This document shows positions 25,731-43,509 of a stretch of DNA of 64,000 bases, in pieces; within the stretch, counting starts at the first letter, position 1; the number at the start of each line of letters is the position of its first letter. The stretch comes from Artocarpus heterophyllus. Taxonomy: Eukaryota > Streptophyta > Magnoliopsida > Rosales > Moraceae. Under the pieces are notes generated by a model that did not search any database, was not told the DNA's origin, and was given only the letters and a program-made list of their open reading frames with translations. The translations under genes and the position numbers were made by a program. The stretch lies in the NCBI GenBank assembly GCA_025403435.1, contig CM046341.1:1144802-1208801 (forward strand), in the 5' to 3' direction.

Positions 25731-26585
25731 TTAGCTAGTTGTTAACCTGAGAGTGGCAAGCTGTTGGGTGAGTTGGTTGATCTCGAGCCCTGAAAGTCTG
25801 AGAGAGGTCAAGGTCTCAGGTACTTCATCCGAGACTAGTTTGGAAAGTTGCTCCATTGAAGCTGCCAGTCTTCTAAATGCCTGATACAAGATTACAAAGT
25901 GAATATAATAGCTTCACGTATGTTTTCTTTTGTTCAAGAAGTATAAATTGTGTTGGCTTTTTTTTGCCAACTGTGTCTCTGACACCGATTTAAGTTTACG
26001 CAAAATTACAAGTAATGACCTTTCTAGGCTAGCGGAATACGTCGTATAACGCTTATGAATGACGAGGTAGCATAAAAGACATTACTGTTTTGGTGTATAA
26101 ATAATTCAACAAAGACTACATGCATATTAAGAAAAATGCTAAGAGACTCGAAATTTTTTTTACCTTAATGGTTGGAATGGAAAGGAGAGCAAGGGAAAGA
26201 AGCGCCCCAAAAGCCTGCATTATGAATAAGTCGAATGATAAATGACGAGATGGTAACAAGGGAATTAAGAAAGATGATAGAACAGAATCATAAAAAGGAA
26301 GAGGACAAAGAGAGAGGGAGATAATTAAAACTATTAACTGACCATGGAGAGGACAAAGAGGACAGAAAGAAGGGCGATGTGCGGATGAGGTTTGCGTTGA
26401 AGGTTTATTAAGCCTTTGAGTGATTGTGATTTTGTGGGAAGAGCAAGAGAAACATGACCATCGACATAAGAAGACGACGACGACGAAGAGGAGAAAGAGA
26501 GAGCAGCAAAGCGGGTGGGACGGGGAAGTGAAGGAAAGTGCCTAATAAAACAAGCTCTTAGGGGAACTCCACAGCACCTCTGCAT
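25731..26585 (-). CDS. Small plastid-targeted-type protein with one membrane span (147 aa)
   Basis: Three coding exons on the minus strand (26343-26585, 26164-26214, 25731-25880) join in phase. The N-terminus (MQRCCGVPLRACFIRHFPSL, then a Ser-rich stretch) is Arg/Ser-rich and acid-poor, like an organellar transit peptide. A hydrophobic segment HIALLSVLFVLSM continues into AFGALLSLALLSIPTIK across the first splice, forming one membrane span or a tight pair. The tail is amphipathic (MEQLSKLVSDEVPETLTSLR) and ends SGLEINQLTQQLATLR plus LTTS before the stop. I recall similar short plant proteins of unknown function but cannot name the family. An alternative is splicing at AG|gttaac (25746) to a further exon. 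The start could also be an in-frame ATG at 26672, but that extension looks non-coding. Confidence 0.7.
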
Positions 26586-27506
26586 TGCTCTGCTCTTTAG
26601 ACTTTCGCTTTTTATTTTACTTTTGAGAAATATATCAAAGTAAACCAACCCTATCAACCAATATGTCGCCAAGTCTTATAGTAGTTTTTCACTTGAAACG
26701 AACTTGCTTATTTTAGTCCCTCTAAGAGGTACGAGAGAGAAATGATGTTTGAAATCTAAATACTAATTCTCTTTTCCTAACACTAGAAAGACAGTTCTCT
26801 TTTATTCATTATTTTGCTAAGAGAAGAAGAAACGCAGGTTCCTTTTTTTGGATTGGTGATTTCAATATAAGGAATTTCTGTGGTTACAAAATTTTTGGTA
26901 TTATTGATATATGACTTGTTAAGTAATAATAAGAAGAAGAAAAACAGATAGATATTTTTTTTTTCTTTTTGTATAATAATTTAAAATAAGGAAATTGTTT
27001 GGTCAAGTTTAAAATAGTGTTTCCCCTGAGGCTGAGGCTGAGGCTGGGTGATGATTGATTGGTGATGGGTAGGAATGAGGTGATTGTGATATTCGTCATC
27101 GTTTTGGTGTTTGGATATACATGTTAGTTTCCCAATAACGTGGATGCGCACTGATAGGTACATGTTCACGACTCGGATCAGATCAGAGTCCCCTTTTTTT
27201 TTTTTTTAATTGCCCAATAAATAGATAAAAACGAGTCAAATAAGGGGGGTGGAGAAGAAGCAGCGAGGCAGCCCCACTTGAGTTTATTTTTATTTATTAT
27301 TGTCTTTGTATGAACGTGAAATGCTTTTAAAGGAGTACGTGCTATTTGTGTCAAACCGTTCAAAAAACACAAACACCGTCTCTAGAGAAAAGAGCCTCAA
27401 AATCACAGCGGTTTGGTCGTGTTATTTGTTCTTTGACAACATTGTCTCTCTTTTTTTCGGGGGGTTTGAGGAAATTTGATACTAGTCCAATCTTGTCGGA
27501 GCTCAC
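26586..27506. promoter_or_regulatory. Shared divergent promoter region (small membrane protein gene / GSDA)
   Basis: About 0.9 kb separates the start codons of two divergent genes, so both promoters and leaders must lie here. Visible are a T/A-run area near 26956-26970, an imperfect repeat (gaggctgaggctgaggctgg at 27028-27047) and a T run at 27194-27207. No clear TATA boxes were assigned. Confidence 0.5.
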
Positions 27507-29121
<1,615 letters not shown>

Positions 29122-29545
29122 ATTTCAGTTGTATCTTTTGTTATATTTGACTTGATTAGCTCTGAAACTTTCTTGTTTACAAGTTCTGTAAAAAATGTCT
29201 CACACACTTTTTAACCTTGAATACTTGATCATAATACCAATAGCTGTGTTTTTTTTCTTTAAAGCTTGTAGCATAAATAATTAAAATCCTAAAGAGCTAA
29301 AATGTTCAGTAACTATTCATCATTTTCCATATAATTAGTGAAAGCCAACATCAGCTATTTTCTACATAAAAGGCCATTTATTGTAGCTTTACTTGGAGGT
29401 CATTAGGCCACTTATTCTGTGCATAATCCAGCGAGGCTCTTGGCTTTCTTCCATTGTATCTTTACAACTATTTACAACCTCCATAGCTCGGCTTAGTGTT
29501 AACCCAAATGGTATTATGCCGGAAAGGTGGGATCTTCAAGAATTA

Positions 29546-33263
<3,718 letters not shown>

Positions 33264-33270
33264 CTACTCT

Positions 33271-33280
33271 TTTATATATG
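33271..33280 (-). promoter_or_regulatory. TATA box of the aspartic protease gene
   Basis: CATATATAAA on the minus strand, about 70 bases upstream of the ATG at 33206. Transcription would start near 33240-33245, downstream of the in-frame ATG at 33263. This decides for the start at 33206, which also opens the signal peptide. Confidence 0.65.
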
Positions 33281-36200
33281 GGAATAAATATCAGTAATAA
33301 CGGGCACGAGAAGAACTAGATAGCACGTTTTGACAACGTTGGCACCTACTTACCCTGACTAAATCATCGGCCTAAAACACAAGAATCGTTTATTATTATA
33401 AAAAGAAAATAGAAAACTTGCTGTAAAAACGAAGACTCAACAAGCAAACAGAAACGATCGTAAAGAGCCCTATGGCCCTTGATCAAAATAAGCATCAGGG
33501 AGGGTTTGAAGGAATTAAAAAAAAAAAAAAATTCCAGTTTCAACAACTTCTGAAGAAAAATATAAGTTGAATATGTGGGGGTGCAATATGCGAAAGTTAA
33601 AGATGAAAAGAGTAATTCATACCTTAAAGCAACAGTACTACTAGGTCCATTATAAAGAATCAAGATGAAGTAATCACAAGCTTTTTGCGCACTGATCAAT
33701 GAGTGTGTTTGGGTGCAAATAATAATTGCTCTTATATGTGTGCACATATATATATATATATATATGTTATGATTAATGATTTTTATAGTAGCTAGATCTA
33801 ACATGTGCCCTCAAGCAGTGTTGGTCTTTAACGGTTGATTCTCATACAATCAACAAGTACTCTACAATAAGAACCTATTAATATTACCTTTCCGGGCAAC
33901 ACAATAGTTAATTAATTAAGCACCCGACAGTTGAGGAAACAACCTGGTAGTTTCCCCGAGGATGTTTGGTCTTTGTGTACGGTCGTACCTCTTAATCTTA
34001 CCATTACAAGGAGAGGACATCTACGCATGCGTGCATGTTTTAAGTGGAAAACAAAGAGAGCCTTTCTCATCTCATTTCACTAGCCCTCGTCTTGCTAAAT
34101 TATTATGCGCAATCAGGGAAAAAAAAATAGTAACATTAATGACCTATCAAATAATTAGAAACATGTTCCCAAAAAAAAAAAAAAAAAAGCAGAAGCAGGA
34201 GATTTTTGTCAAAAGATAAAAAAGTTAGGATCTTCAAAACAGTTTTTTCCAAAAATCAAACAATTAAAAGAAGACCTATAATATGGTATACGCATCCAAG
34301 AAGTCAATTTTAGACAAAAATAAATAAATAAATAATTGATCTCTTTGGTGTCCTCAATCATATCGTGCTATGTAAATCAAAATTTCATATTAATTGAAAT
34401 ACCACGCCACATCAATTGAAAATCCATGTTACTTAGGAGTTTTTAATTGCTACGACTTATTATAATTAGGGAAACAGGAATTAGAAAAGACATATCTAAT
34501 TTGTTCAATGGCAACGAGCAGCTCCAAGAAATGGGAAATATTGTGTGATTCAGAAACCATCAAGAAAAATGCAAAAGTAATAGAATCACTTGAAGCATCA
34601 TGCAATGTAGCTTCATGAACATTTGTTTTCTCTCTGGAACTTCCTCGAGATCTCGACAAATTTCTTAATTTAAACTAGGAAAATTAGTGGCTATATTGCT
34701 GTAATTTACTTCTCAAAAATCATATCTGACTAAATTTGCTCAATTTTCTCTCGAGGTGCGCTTGTCATGCCCAATAGTAAAATGATAAATAAGCAAACAA
34801 TATTGACCACCACAAAAATATTCTTATAACAAAACAAAGCATAACATTGAAAACATCCTACAACATCAAAGTGTGATATAATCTTGTTCCTAAAAAATAT
34901 TACATTATAAGTTCCATAATTAAAATTATATAAAAACTACATAACAAAATAAAAATAATGTCATGTCATTACTGTGTCCTTAATATGCTTACCGTTCAAA
35001 AGTTGCATCTAGTTCGTCCATTTAATGTCGTATCATGCCTATTTCAATACATGAAGCGCCGATTTAACACCTTAGCAGGAGGAAAGTTAAATTAAATATA
35101 TATATATTCTAGAGACTTGGAAATTTTAGTAAAGTTATATTTTTTTAACTAAAAAAGAAGCACAAGTTTCGTGATAATTGTTAGGGGTAAAATAATTTAG
35201 ACGTGACAATAACGTGGCTAAAATTTGACCACATAAACTTTCGCAAATGACCAATTTTAGCCACGTTATTAAAATAAATGGCCAAACTTTTTTTAAGGCA
35301 AAGGGTTGTTTGGTCACAACAATATAAATCATGTTTTTTTATTGAGATGCTTCCTTAGGATCAAATTCTCAAGGAAATTAATTAATTTTATACTGATCAA
35401 TTTGATATTTAGCTAAGTTTTAATGATGGTGCTGGATTGGAAAGAGTGAAAAAGTTAGGCACTTTGGGAGATCAATATAAAGAAGCTCAAAGGATAAATA
35501 CTTTCATGATTTGTCTTATGTTGCCCATGCACACCTTATTGGAACCAAAATTAAAAGTAAATAATATCTACTTCATACACCTGTTGAAAGATTGTTCTTG
35601 AAAAATAGATAAACCAAACATTTTGGGACGATCACAATGACAATCACAACTATTGTTTATAAGTTTATAAAGATAAAAGAATTGGTATACAATCTATATA
35701 GGACTCAGCTATAGAGTTATAACCTAACAATCTTTGCCTTAAATCATTAGGTTTAAACATTACTATGGTGATCTTTAGTTATTTTAAAATAGCAGCATGG
35801 GTAATAATAAATGACTAAAACTGTATACTAGGAATACCAAAACATGTTTGAAAACTCTATTTTTGTTTCATATTTTGCAAAATAGATTAAGTAAATAAAT
35901 GCATAGCTGACTACAGGCATAGTAACGACTAACGTGATATAAAAAATGCGCCATAATTGGCACCAAAGTAGGGCCAACAAGATGGAATAGACGCTTATGG
36001 TCCTAGGGGTTTGATCAGCAAGGTCTAATTGTAAAGTTATTTGAGAAAAATTAATCAAATTGTAATATTTCAAAACGAGAGTGGTATTCCCTCAAAAAAA
36101 AAAAAAAGAATGAGAGGAATAAAAATGCAATTTTAAAATATTTAAATCACATAAAAATTAGATTTTGACTCTTGATTTTTGAAAACTTACAATTTGGTTT

Positions 36201-36907
36201 CAATTTTTAGAAATATTTGCAAATAGATCTATAGAAAATTTCTCAATCCTATTGTTCTTAATCAACTAGGACTCTAACCCTAGTTGGCAATCTCGTTTCG
36301 TTGGTCTAACCTCGTGCGCGATCCTACCATGTTGACTTGAACATCACGTAGCATTAGACTAGCCTCAATGCTGGTCCTAATTTCATTACAGGTCTCAGCT
36401 CGCCATTCCAACCTTGAGCGTCAATCTTGGCTTGATCATTAACAACACTGGAAAAAAAAATGTTTTCTTAATTTCAAAATTTTGGCAAAAATTTTTAGGG
36501 AATTTTCTTAAATGTCAACTTTTACGATTTACTTTTTATAAATATCACACCTGTTTATTTGTAGTACAACTTAACATATAATATGAATTATATAACGTGG
36601 CATAAACTTTGGACTAATTGCAAAAATTTCCTTTGAACTACAACCTTCGTAACACTTTACCCTTGAATTTTAAAGTGTAACATCTGTTCCCCCTATTGTA
36701 TAAACTGTTAACAAAAATGGTCATTTGTTAGAATTTTAACGAAAAATTGACAAATGATTGTAAAATTAGGGGTATTATAGTAATTATGGTTATAAAAGTA
36801 ACTATAAAAATTAAAACTATAAAAAATATAGTCTTTATTGATGATTAAAAACAAAAAAAAAAATTGATTAAAAGCATTATACCATTGGAATTCCTCTTTT
36901 TGATATA
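33281..36907. other. Intergenic, no gene recognised
   Basis: AT-rich DNA with an (AT)n stretch (about 33747-33766), A runs (33518-33531, 34170-34188, 36092-36106) and short frames of no recognisable family. One short inverted repeat is listed separately. The part 36540-36660, just before the Gypsy element, resembles in reverse complement the sequence following its right LTR. Confidence 0.45.
35208..35270. repeat. Perfect 18-bp inverted repeat (hairpin)
   Basis: AATAACGTGGCTAAAATT at 35208-35225 is mirrored exactly by AATTTTAGCCACGTTATT at 35253-35270, with a 27-base loop. It may be the core of a foldback MITE, since further weak complementarity surrounds it (aactttttttaa, ttaactaaaaaa). Confidence 0.8.
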
Positions 36908-37626
36908 TGTTGGGGTGTAATTTAGCAAGGCCCAAATTGCTAGCAGGCCCGTGCGGCCTAATGTTGTACCAGTCGGGTGGATCGAATAAAATCTATGGAT
37001 AAAAGCCCAATCGAATTGACAATTTGAGTTGTTCGTTTGGTTTGACATTTTTGCATAATTCGAGTCGTTCTACTCATTGAAGATATTTTGCACTCGTTTT
37101 CATGTCTTTGATCGGCTGGGTCGATTATCTCAAACTGACAGTTACTGCACGAACAGGCAGTTGCAGCACGTCTAGTCATGAATCGGAACGTGGGGGAGGC
37201 GTGATTCTTGCAACCGATCACCATCGACACATGTCCCACTACTGTAGTTACTTGTGATGCTCTATCCCACTCTGCTAGACGGTTGGGAGCCACTATCCTT
37301 TCTCATCTTCTATATAAGGGGAAGACTGCTTTATTGTACGATATACATACAAAAAGATACCAAAACTCTATCAATTTACTTTCATCATTTTCTTGTAATC
37401 TGTATTCAAGAAATTTATAGTGAATTACAATAGACATAGCTCTTCATTAACAGAGTGAACCACTATAAATCTTGTGTCATTTTTACTTCATTTTCATTTT
37501 GTTTATCTCATTTTAATCTAGCAAACAAATTTGAGTTTACAGATTCCTTCAACGGTGATTTGAGGGCTCAAATTCCTAATACTCAATCCAGAATTCTATT
37601 ATTTGATTGTAGATCCACCGTCTACA
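36908..37626 (+). repeat. 5' LTR of the Gypsy element (719 bp)
   Basis: It begins TGTTGGGGTGTAATTTAGC and ends CACCGTCTACA. It contains a TATA box (TATATAAGG at about 37310-37318) in the usual promoter position. It corresponds along its length to 51561-52283. Confidence 0.9.
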
Positions 37627-37629
37627 GTT

Positions 37630-37647
37630 TAGCGCCCATCGTGGGGC
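37630..37647 (+). promoter_or_regulatory. Primer-binding-site-like sequence
   Basis: TAGCGCCCATCGTGGGGC follows four bases after the 5' LTR. The GCGCC core and position resemble the PBS found in plant Tat-type Gypsy elements. The complementary tRNA is not certain. Confidence 0.55.
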
Positions 37648-37687
37648 CTTCAAGTCATCAACTCCAAGATCTTAACCTCGGATTTAA

Positions 37688-39308
37688 ATGGCAGACAACA
37701 TCGACAACCAGCATACTCTAGAAACCCCAGTAGGAGAGGCTGAATCAATCCCTCAGGACAACCAGCAAATGGAAGTCCTTATAACAGAAGTCGAGGCACT
37801 CAAAAAAATGCTCCAGGAGCAGATAACTCATTCCCAAGAGCAAGACAGAAGGATGGAGCAACTCAGAAGCGAGAATTTAGCTTTAAGAAGCCAACTCAGT
37901 TATCAAAACTCCTAGATGGCTTCACAGCCATACTATTATCCATATTATGGATATTCAATTGTTCTAGTATCATCAACAGCGCAATGGCAGTCACAAACGC
38001 AGTAGCCAGGAATCCAGTAGCCTCACAGTTTGATTGGAAGGATGCAGTCGCTACATTCTCCATCGACTCCAGCGCCAGCAACAACGCCTGTTCGCACAGC
38101 CACGACAACCCCCGCTATGACAACTACTACAACAACGGCAAATGCTCATGTGGAACCGATCGCTCGGCCAACAGAAACACCAGCTATTACTCTTCTGACC
38201 CCCGAGTCAATTCAATTGATGATGAGGGAGATGCTCGAGCAGAATTCCAAACTTGTGGAGGAGAGAATTGACTAGAAAGTTACCAAAGCCACAAGCAAGA
38301 CCCCGGCATTAGATGACATCTCGAAAAACATTCGAGATACTCCACTCACAAAGAGAATCACTTCGGTCGTACCGTCGAAGTATGGAAATCTCGTGTTCGC
38401 TCAGTTCAATGGAACTTCAGACCCAAAGGACCACCTACTGCAGTATAAGAATGTGATCAGCGCCACAAGTAGCCTGACTCGATTCTTGGTGAGATGATGT
38501 GCAAGTTGTTTGCGTAATCCCTCAAAGGTCCAGCACTTCGATGGTTTAGTAACTTGCCAACTAGATCGATCGATAGCTTTAAAGAATTAGCAGACTCGTT
38601 TGTCAAGGCATACTCGGTGCATATGAAGACAAGAGAGACGACCGAAGATTTGTGGTCTGTCGTTCAGAGCCGGGGCGAATCGCTAAGGGCTTATGTAAAA
38701 AGGTTTAGCAAAGTACTTTATGAGATTTCAGATTTAGAAGATGGAATGGCTAGAGAAGCATTGAAGAAAGGACTCCTACACAAGTCCCCCTTCAAAAACA
38801 ACATATGCTTGGACTACCCACAGACGATCCAGGAAGCCTTGAATAGAGCTAAAGGGTGGATCGACCAGGAGGAAGAAAACGAAAGATGCGAGCGAGAATT
38901 TGCAAGAACAAAAGACCAGAGTAGATGGGGTCAGAAGCAACAGCAACAGCAACAACCGAACTGACGAAGGCGGACTAGGACACTGCCCAAAAGAGAGTGG
39001 AGGCGAAAAGAAGATAAGCCTCAAACAGCAACAAGACTGTTGTCTCCCCCTAAATATGCCCTCAGCATATCGCCGTCTTAGCTAGTCGCTTAGCTCGAAG
39101 GAAAAGATTATGTACGATGGCTAGAAAAATGGCGCCAAGCTGTTCATGTAACCAGTCGAAATATTACGAGTTTCACCGAGACACAGGATACTTGATGGTC
39201 AATTGCAAAGCCTTGCGATCCGAGATCGTAGAGCTTCTTAAGAAAAGGCACTTGAGAGAATACCTCTCTGAACGGGGGAGGAAGATATATGGACTCGATA
39301 AGGAGTGA
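37688..39308 (+). pseudogene. Gypsy gag (broken)
   Basis: An opening stretch from MADNIDNQHT has a coiled-coil-like heptad run (MEVLITEVEALKKMLQEQ) and stops at 37915. The gag core reappears at 38290-38964, containing LPTRSIDSFKELADSFVKAY (first residue M in the visible frame), TEDLWSVVQSRGESLRAYVK and a C-terminal region rich in Glu and Gln. A degenerate zinc-knuckle-like piece (FHRDTGY...C) follows at 39130-39210. Several stops and frame changes interrupt it. It is not functional. Confidence 0.8.
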
Positions 39309-39422
39309 AGAGGGCGAAGGGATGAACAAGCCCAAGAGAAGACACCATCACCACCACTAGTCAGAAAGGTAATTGGAGCCATTTGTGGAGGCTCAGTTTT
39401 CAGTGGTGATTCCGTAAATCAA

Positions 39423-39974
39423 ATGAAATCGCACCAAAGGAAAGCGAATCAAGCAACTGCAAGCTCGTATCGCGATAATCACAATAAGTACGAGATTTTG
39501 TTTCATAGTGACGAGACGCTCGGGCTCGACGCCCGGCACAACGACGCCCTTGTTATCAAACTCAACATCGCAAACTGCGAAATAAGCAGAATACTAGTTG
39601 ACAATGGGAGTTCAGACAACATCCTTTTCCTCTCAACGTTGAAAGAAATGGAAATCTGCAAAGACGAAATCGAGAAGTCCCCAACGTCACTGGTAGGTTT
39701 CAATGGCGAGGCGACAACAGCCATTGGAAGGATAAAGCTTCTAGTATACGCAGCGGGAGAGAACAAGTTAACCAATTTCTTAGTTATGGATTGCCCATCC
39801 GGGTACAACATCATTCTGGGAAGGCCATCGATACATACTATGAAAGCAGTCCCCTCAACATACCACCAACCAATTAAATTCCCGATGAAGCAAGGCATTC
39901 AGGAGGTTCGAGGAAGCCAAGAAGCAGCAAGAAGCTGTTACATCACAGCTATGAAACAAAAGAAGACTTTATAG
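39423..39974 (+). pseudogene. Gypsy aspartic protease domain (remnant)
   Basis: A 183-aa open stretch contains the retropepsin-like active-site region ILVDNGSSDNILF and, further on, NIILGRPSIHTMKAV, both typical of plant Gypsy proteases of this lineage. The catalytic Asp is in the LVDNGSS context. It is separated from gag and RT by stops. Confidence 0.8.
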
Positions 39975-39998
39975 CAATTACAGACGACCCAACAAACT

Positions 39999-41452
39999 GT
40001 GACAAGCGGTCAAAGCAGCATTGAATCAGCTCTCGAGCAGCTAGACGAAGTCCAAATAGACCTGAAGGATAAAAGGCAAACAGTGATGATCGGGTCGCAG
40101 CTCGATGTGGGTATAAAAGTCCAAATTGTTGATTTTCTTAAGACTAATATAGATTGTTTTGCATGGTCCCATATAGATATGCCTGTAATCGACTCAAGCA
40201 TAATCTCCCATCGATTGAACGTCGATCTAGACCATAAACCTATGCGGCAGAAGAGAAGAAAGCTTGGAATCGAACGAAACAACGTTGTCAAAGAAAAAGT
40301 AAGAAGATTGTTTGAGGCTGGCTTCATACGGCCTGTCCAGTATCCCGATTGGCTCGCCAACATGGTAATTGTGAAGAAAAAGAATGGGAAGTGGTGCATG
40401 TGCGTCGATTTCATTAACCTGAACAAGGCTTGCCCAAAGGACAATTATCCTTTAATGCACATCGATTGACTCGTCAACGCAACGGCTGGACATGAGATCT
40501 TAAGTTTCCTTGATGCATTCTCTTGCTACAATCAAATTCTTCTGCACCCTGATGACCAGGAGAAGACTGCCTTTATAATAGAACAGGGGATTTTTTGTTT
40601 CAAAGTCATGCCCTTAGGGTTGAAAAACGCAGGAGTAACTTACCAACGACTTGTTAATATGATGTTCGAGCAACAAATCGGTAAGAACATGGAGGTTTAC
40701 ATCGATGACATGCTGGTGAAGTATTTGTAGGCTCATCTACATGTTCAGCATTTGCAAAAATGCTTTGAAGTTCTTCAAAAATATGGCATGAAACTGAATC
40801 CAAAAAAGTGCACTTCTGGAGTTACGAGCGGTATGTTCTTGGGTTATGTCATCACGAAGCGTGGAATCGAGGCAAATCCTGATCAGTTTAAAGCGTTTCA
40901 GTTGATGCCATCACCAAGAGCCAAACGAGAAATTCAAAAGCTAGTTGGTCGAGTTGCTGCACTAAGTCGATTTATTGCTAGAAGTTCAGACAAATGTCTT
41001 CTTTTTTTTCCAGCTGTTCAAAAAGAACACAAAGTTCGAGTGGAACGAACGATGCAAATCAGCTTTCCTAGAACTAAAAAGGTACTTGACGACTCTGTCG
41101 ATCCTATCGACACCGAAAGAAGGGGAACCACTCTACCTATACTTGGCAATTTCGGAGACGACAGTAAGTTCAACCATCGTTTGAGAAGAAGATGCGGTCC
41201 AAAAACCAGTGTTCTTCGTGAGCCACACCATGTTAGATGCCAAAACAAGGTACTCCATTGTCGAAAAGCTCGCCCTCGTACTTGTCATGTCGGCTCGAAA
41301 ACTACGACCGTATTTTCAGGGCCACACCATTGTGGTACTATTGTCATACACAATGAGATCAATTTTGCACAAACTGGACGTCTCTAGAAGAATGAAAAAA
41401 TGGGCGGTTGAGCTGACAGAGTTTGACATCGAGTACAGACCTTGAAAGGCGT
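39999..41452 (+). pseudogene. Gypsy reverse transcriptase and RNase H (broken)
   Basis: RT fragments appear in order: LFEAGFIRPVQYPDWLANMV, KNGKWCMCVDFINLNKACPK, then after a stop FLDAFSCYNQI, MPLGLKNAGVTYQRLVN and the catalytic box YIDDMLVKY. The connection (PKKCTSGVTSGMFLGYVITK) and RNase H (KLALVLVMSARKLRPYFQGH) follow in shifted frames. Stops at about 40467 and 40728 and at least one frameshift near 41000-41200 inactivate it. Confidence 0.9.
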
Positions 41453-41853
41453 TGAAGGTTCAAGTGCTTGCCGACTTTGTTGCCGAATTGACTTACACGC
41501 CTGTCGAGCATGGATCACAAACATGGAAGTGCAAGTCGATCGATCGAGTAACGAAAAGGGGTCAGGAATTGAAGTAGTTTTGAATCTCCAACAGGCGAAT
41601 TGATCGAGTAGAGTTTTTGACTTGGTTTCAAAGCTACTACCAACGAAACTGAATACGAGGCTATGATTGCAGAAATAAAACTCGCTGCCGCACTGGGGGC
41701 TACCGGAGTAGTAGTGGAAAGTGACTCCACATTAGTCGTCAACCAAGTAAATGGAGAGTTCAAAACACGAGATGAAAAGATGCTCCTGTATCTGAAACTA
41801 GTCTCCAAGCTCAAGTCCCAGTTCGATCCGTTCGAAATAAGACATGTACCTTG
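41453..41853 (+). pseudogene. Second RNase H-like domain (Tat-type)
   Basis: After the first RNase H and a linker, a segment reads ATTNETEYEAMIAEIKLAAA followed by TGVVVESDSTLVVNQVNGEF. This is an RNase H fold pattern (E in EYEA, D in SDS) located between RNase H and integrase. Dual RNase H is a known property of the Tat lineage. Frame breaks flank it. Confidence 0.7.
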
Positions 41854-42169
41854 AGACCAGAACTCAAGAACGGATGCACATGCAAATGTGGGATCGTTGA
41901 TTCAAGTGAGCGAGAGGAGAATGATTCCTTTGGAATGAATTGACAACCCCAGCATTATGCAAGTCAAGGAAGCGATTTACGTTGACCCAAGGGACGATTG
42001 GAGGACGCCAATTCAAATGTACATCTCTGATGGCTGGCTCCTGAAGGACAAGCAGGCTGCAAGGAAGATCAGAATACAAGCTGCCAGACACTGCCTGATT
42101 GTTGGGGAGCTCTATAGGCGTTCTTTCACGGGACCTTATCTCTAGTGTCTCGGAGAAAACGAAGTCGAG

Positions 42170-43370
42170 AAAGTTGTCTGAGAAGTACACGAAGGATCAT
42201 GCAAAAATTATTCAGGCGGGAGGTCATTGTGCAATAAGGTGAAGAGGTAAGGATTCTACTGGCCAACCATGCAGAATGACTATGAAAACTTCACTCGCAA
42301 GTGCAACAGCTGCCAGAGGCACGCTGCCATTATTCACCAACCGACAGAGGAGTTCTCTTCGGTCAGTTCGCTATAACCTTTCATGAAGTACTCGCTGGAT
42401 GTAGTTAGACCGTTTCCTCCTGCACCTGGACAAGTCAAGTATTTGCTCGTCCTCACCGATTATTTTTCCAAATGGGTCGAAGCTAAAGCATTTGTGGACG
42501 TTAACCTTTCATGAAGTACTCGCTGGATGTAGTCGGACCGTTTCCTCCTGCACCTGGACAAGTCAAGTATTTGCTCGTCCTCACCGATTATTTTTCCAAA
42601 TGGGTCGAAGCTGAAGCATTTGTGGACATTAAAGAGCGAGATGTCGAAAGATTTATTTGGAGAAATATCATCTGTCGGTTCAGAGTTTTGAGGGACATCG
42701 TCACAGATAACGGCTCGCAATTCATCTCCTCTGCCTTTAAGAACTTCTGTTGTGATTGGGACATTATTTTAAGCTTCTCAATGCCAAGATACCTGAAAGA
42801 AAACGGCTAAGCAGAAGCAACGAACAAGACGATCATAAAGAATCTTATGAAGAAACTTGAGGCTAGAAAAGGATGTTGGGTCGAGGAACTCCCGATGGTA
42901 CTTTGGGCATACCGAACTACTCCTAGAAGAGCAACGGGCGAATCCCCATTCTCGCTGGTCTATGGGGCAGAAGCTGTTGTTCCTGTAGAAATTTTTGCTC
43001 GAGATATTTGAGTTGATTACTCACTTCTAAACGAGGCCAGGAACGACGAGATGATGCGGGATGCATTGGATTTGATAGAGGAAAAAAGGGACAAAGCTTT
43101 CTATTGCCTAAGTTACTACCAACAAGCCACTGCTAGATACTACAACCAAAAAGCCAAGGTCAGAAAATTCCAGGAAAGAGATCTTGTACTCAGGAAAGTC
43201 TTTCAAAATACCAAAAAGGCTAATGCTGGGAAATTGGCGGCAAATTGGGAAGGGCCTTATCGAATAAGGTCAGTTGTTCAGAGCGGAGTATACAAGTTAG
43301 AAAAGCTGGATGGATCCCTCATTACCAAGAGCTAGAACTCGAACCATTTGAGGAAGTACTACGTGTAATT
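42170..43370 (+). pseudogene. Gypsy integrase (broken, with 128-bp duplication)
   Basis: The region starts with a decayed zinc-binding part (VHEGSCKNYSGG, CNSCQRHA). The core contains LVLTDYFSKWVEAEAFVDIK and DIVTDNGSQFIS, followed by [20 protein letters not shown] and [10 protein letters not shown]. The C-terminal part ends NWEGPYRIRSVVQSGVYKLE near 43310. A tandem duplication shifts the frame inside the core, and further stops follow, so it is not functional. Confidence 0.88.
42375..42630 (+). repeat. 128-bp tandem duplication within integrase
   Basis: The sequence from 'aacctttcatgaagtactcg' at 42375 repeats from 42503 with only a few differences (tagttagacc/tagtcggacc, gctaaagc/gctgaagc, gacgtt/gacatt). 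The period of 128 is not a multiple of three and therefore breaks the reading frame. Confidence 0.9.
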
Positions 43371-43509
43371 TATACTATTTTAATGTAGTTGAACTACGTT
43401 TGGCTTGATCCCTAAACATGGGTACGCAGACAGCTCGTGTACGATATAAACGACTGCAGCCATTTTATTAATTCGAATGTTATTTTCTCGATTTGTTGAC
43501 AAGTTCTCT

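Noticed and set aside
26586..26672. Extended start (MATYWLIGLVY...) for the small membrane protein
   Set aside because: The added residues look like translated AT-rich leader, whereas MQRCC opens a typical transit-peptide-like sequence.
33364..33804. 146-aa minus-strand open frame
   Set aside because: The translation is driven by AT microsatellite and T-rich sequence, with no family resemblance.
34450..34659. Possible 69-aa gene on the minus strand
   Set aside because: No recognisable domain, no clear promoter, and flanked by AT-rich DNA; a chance frame is more likely.
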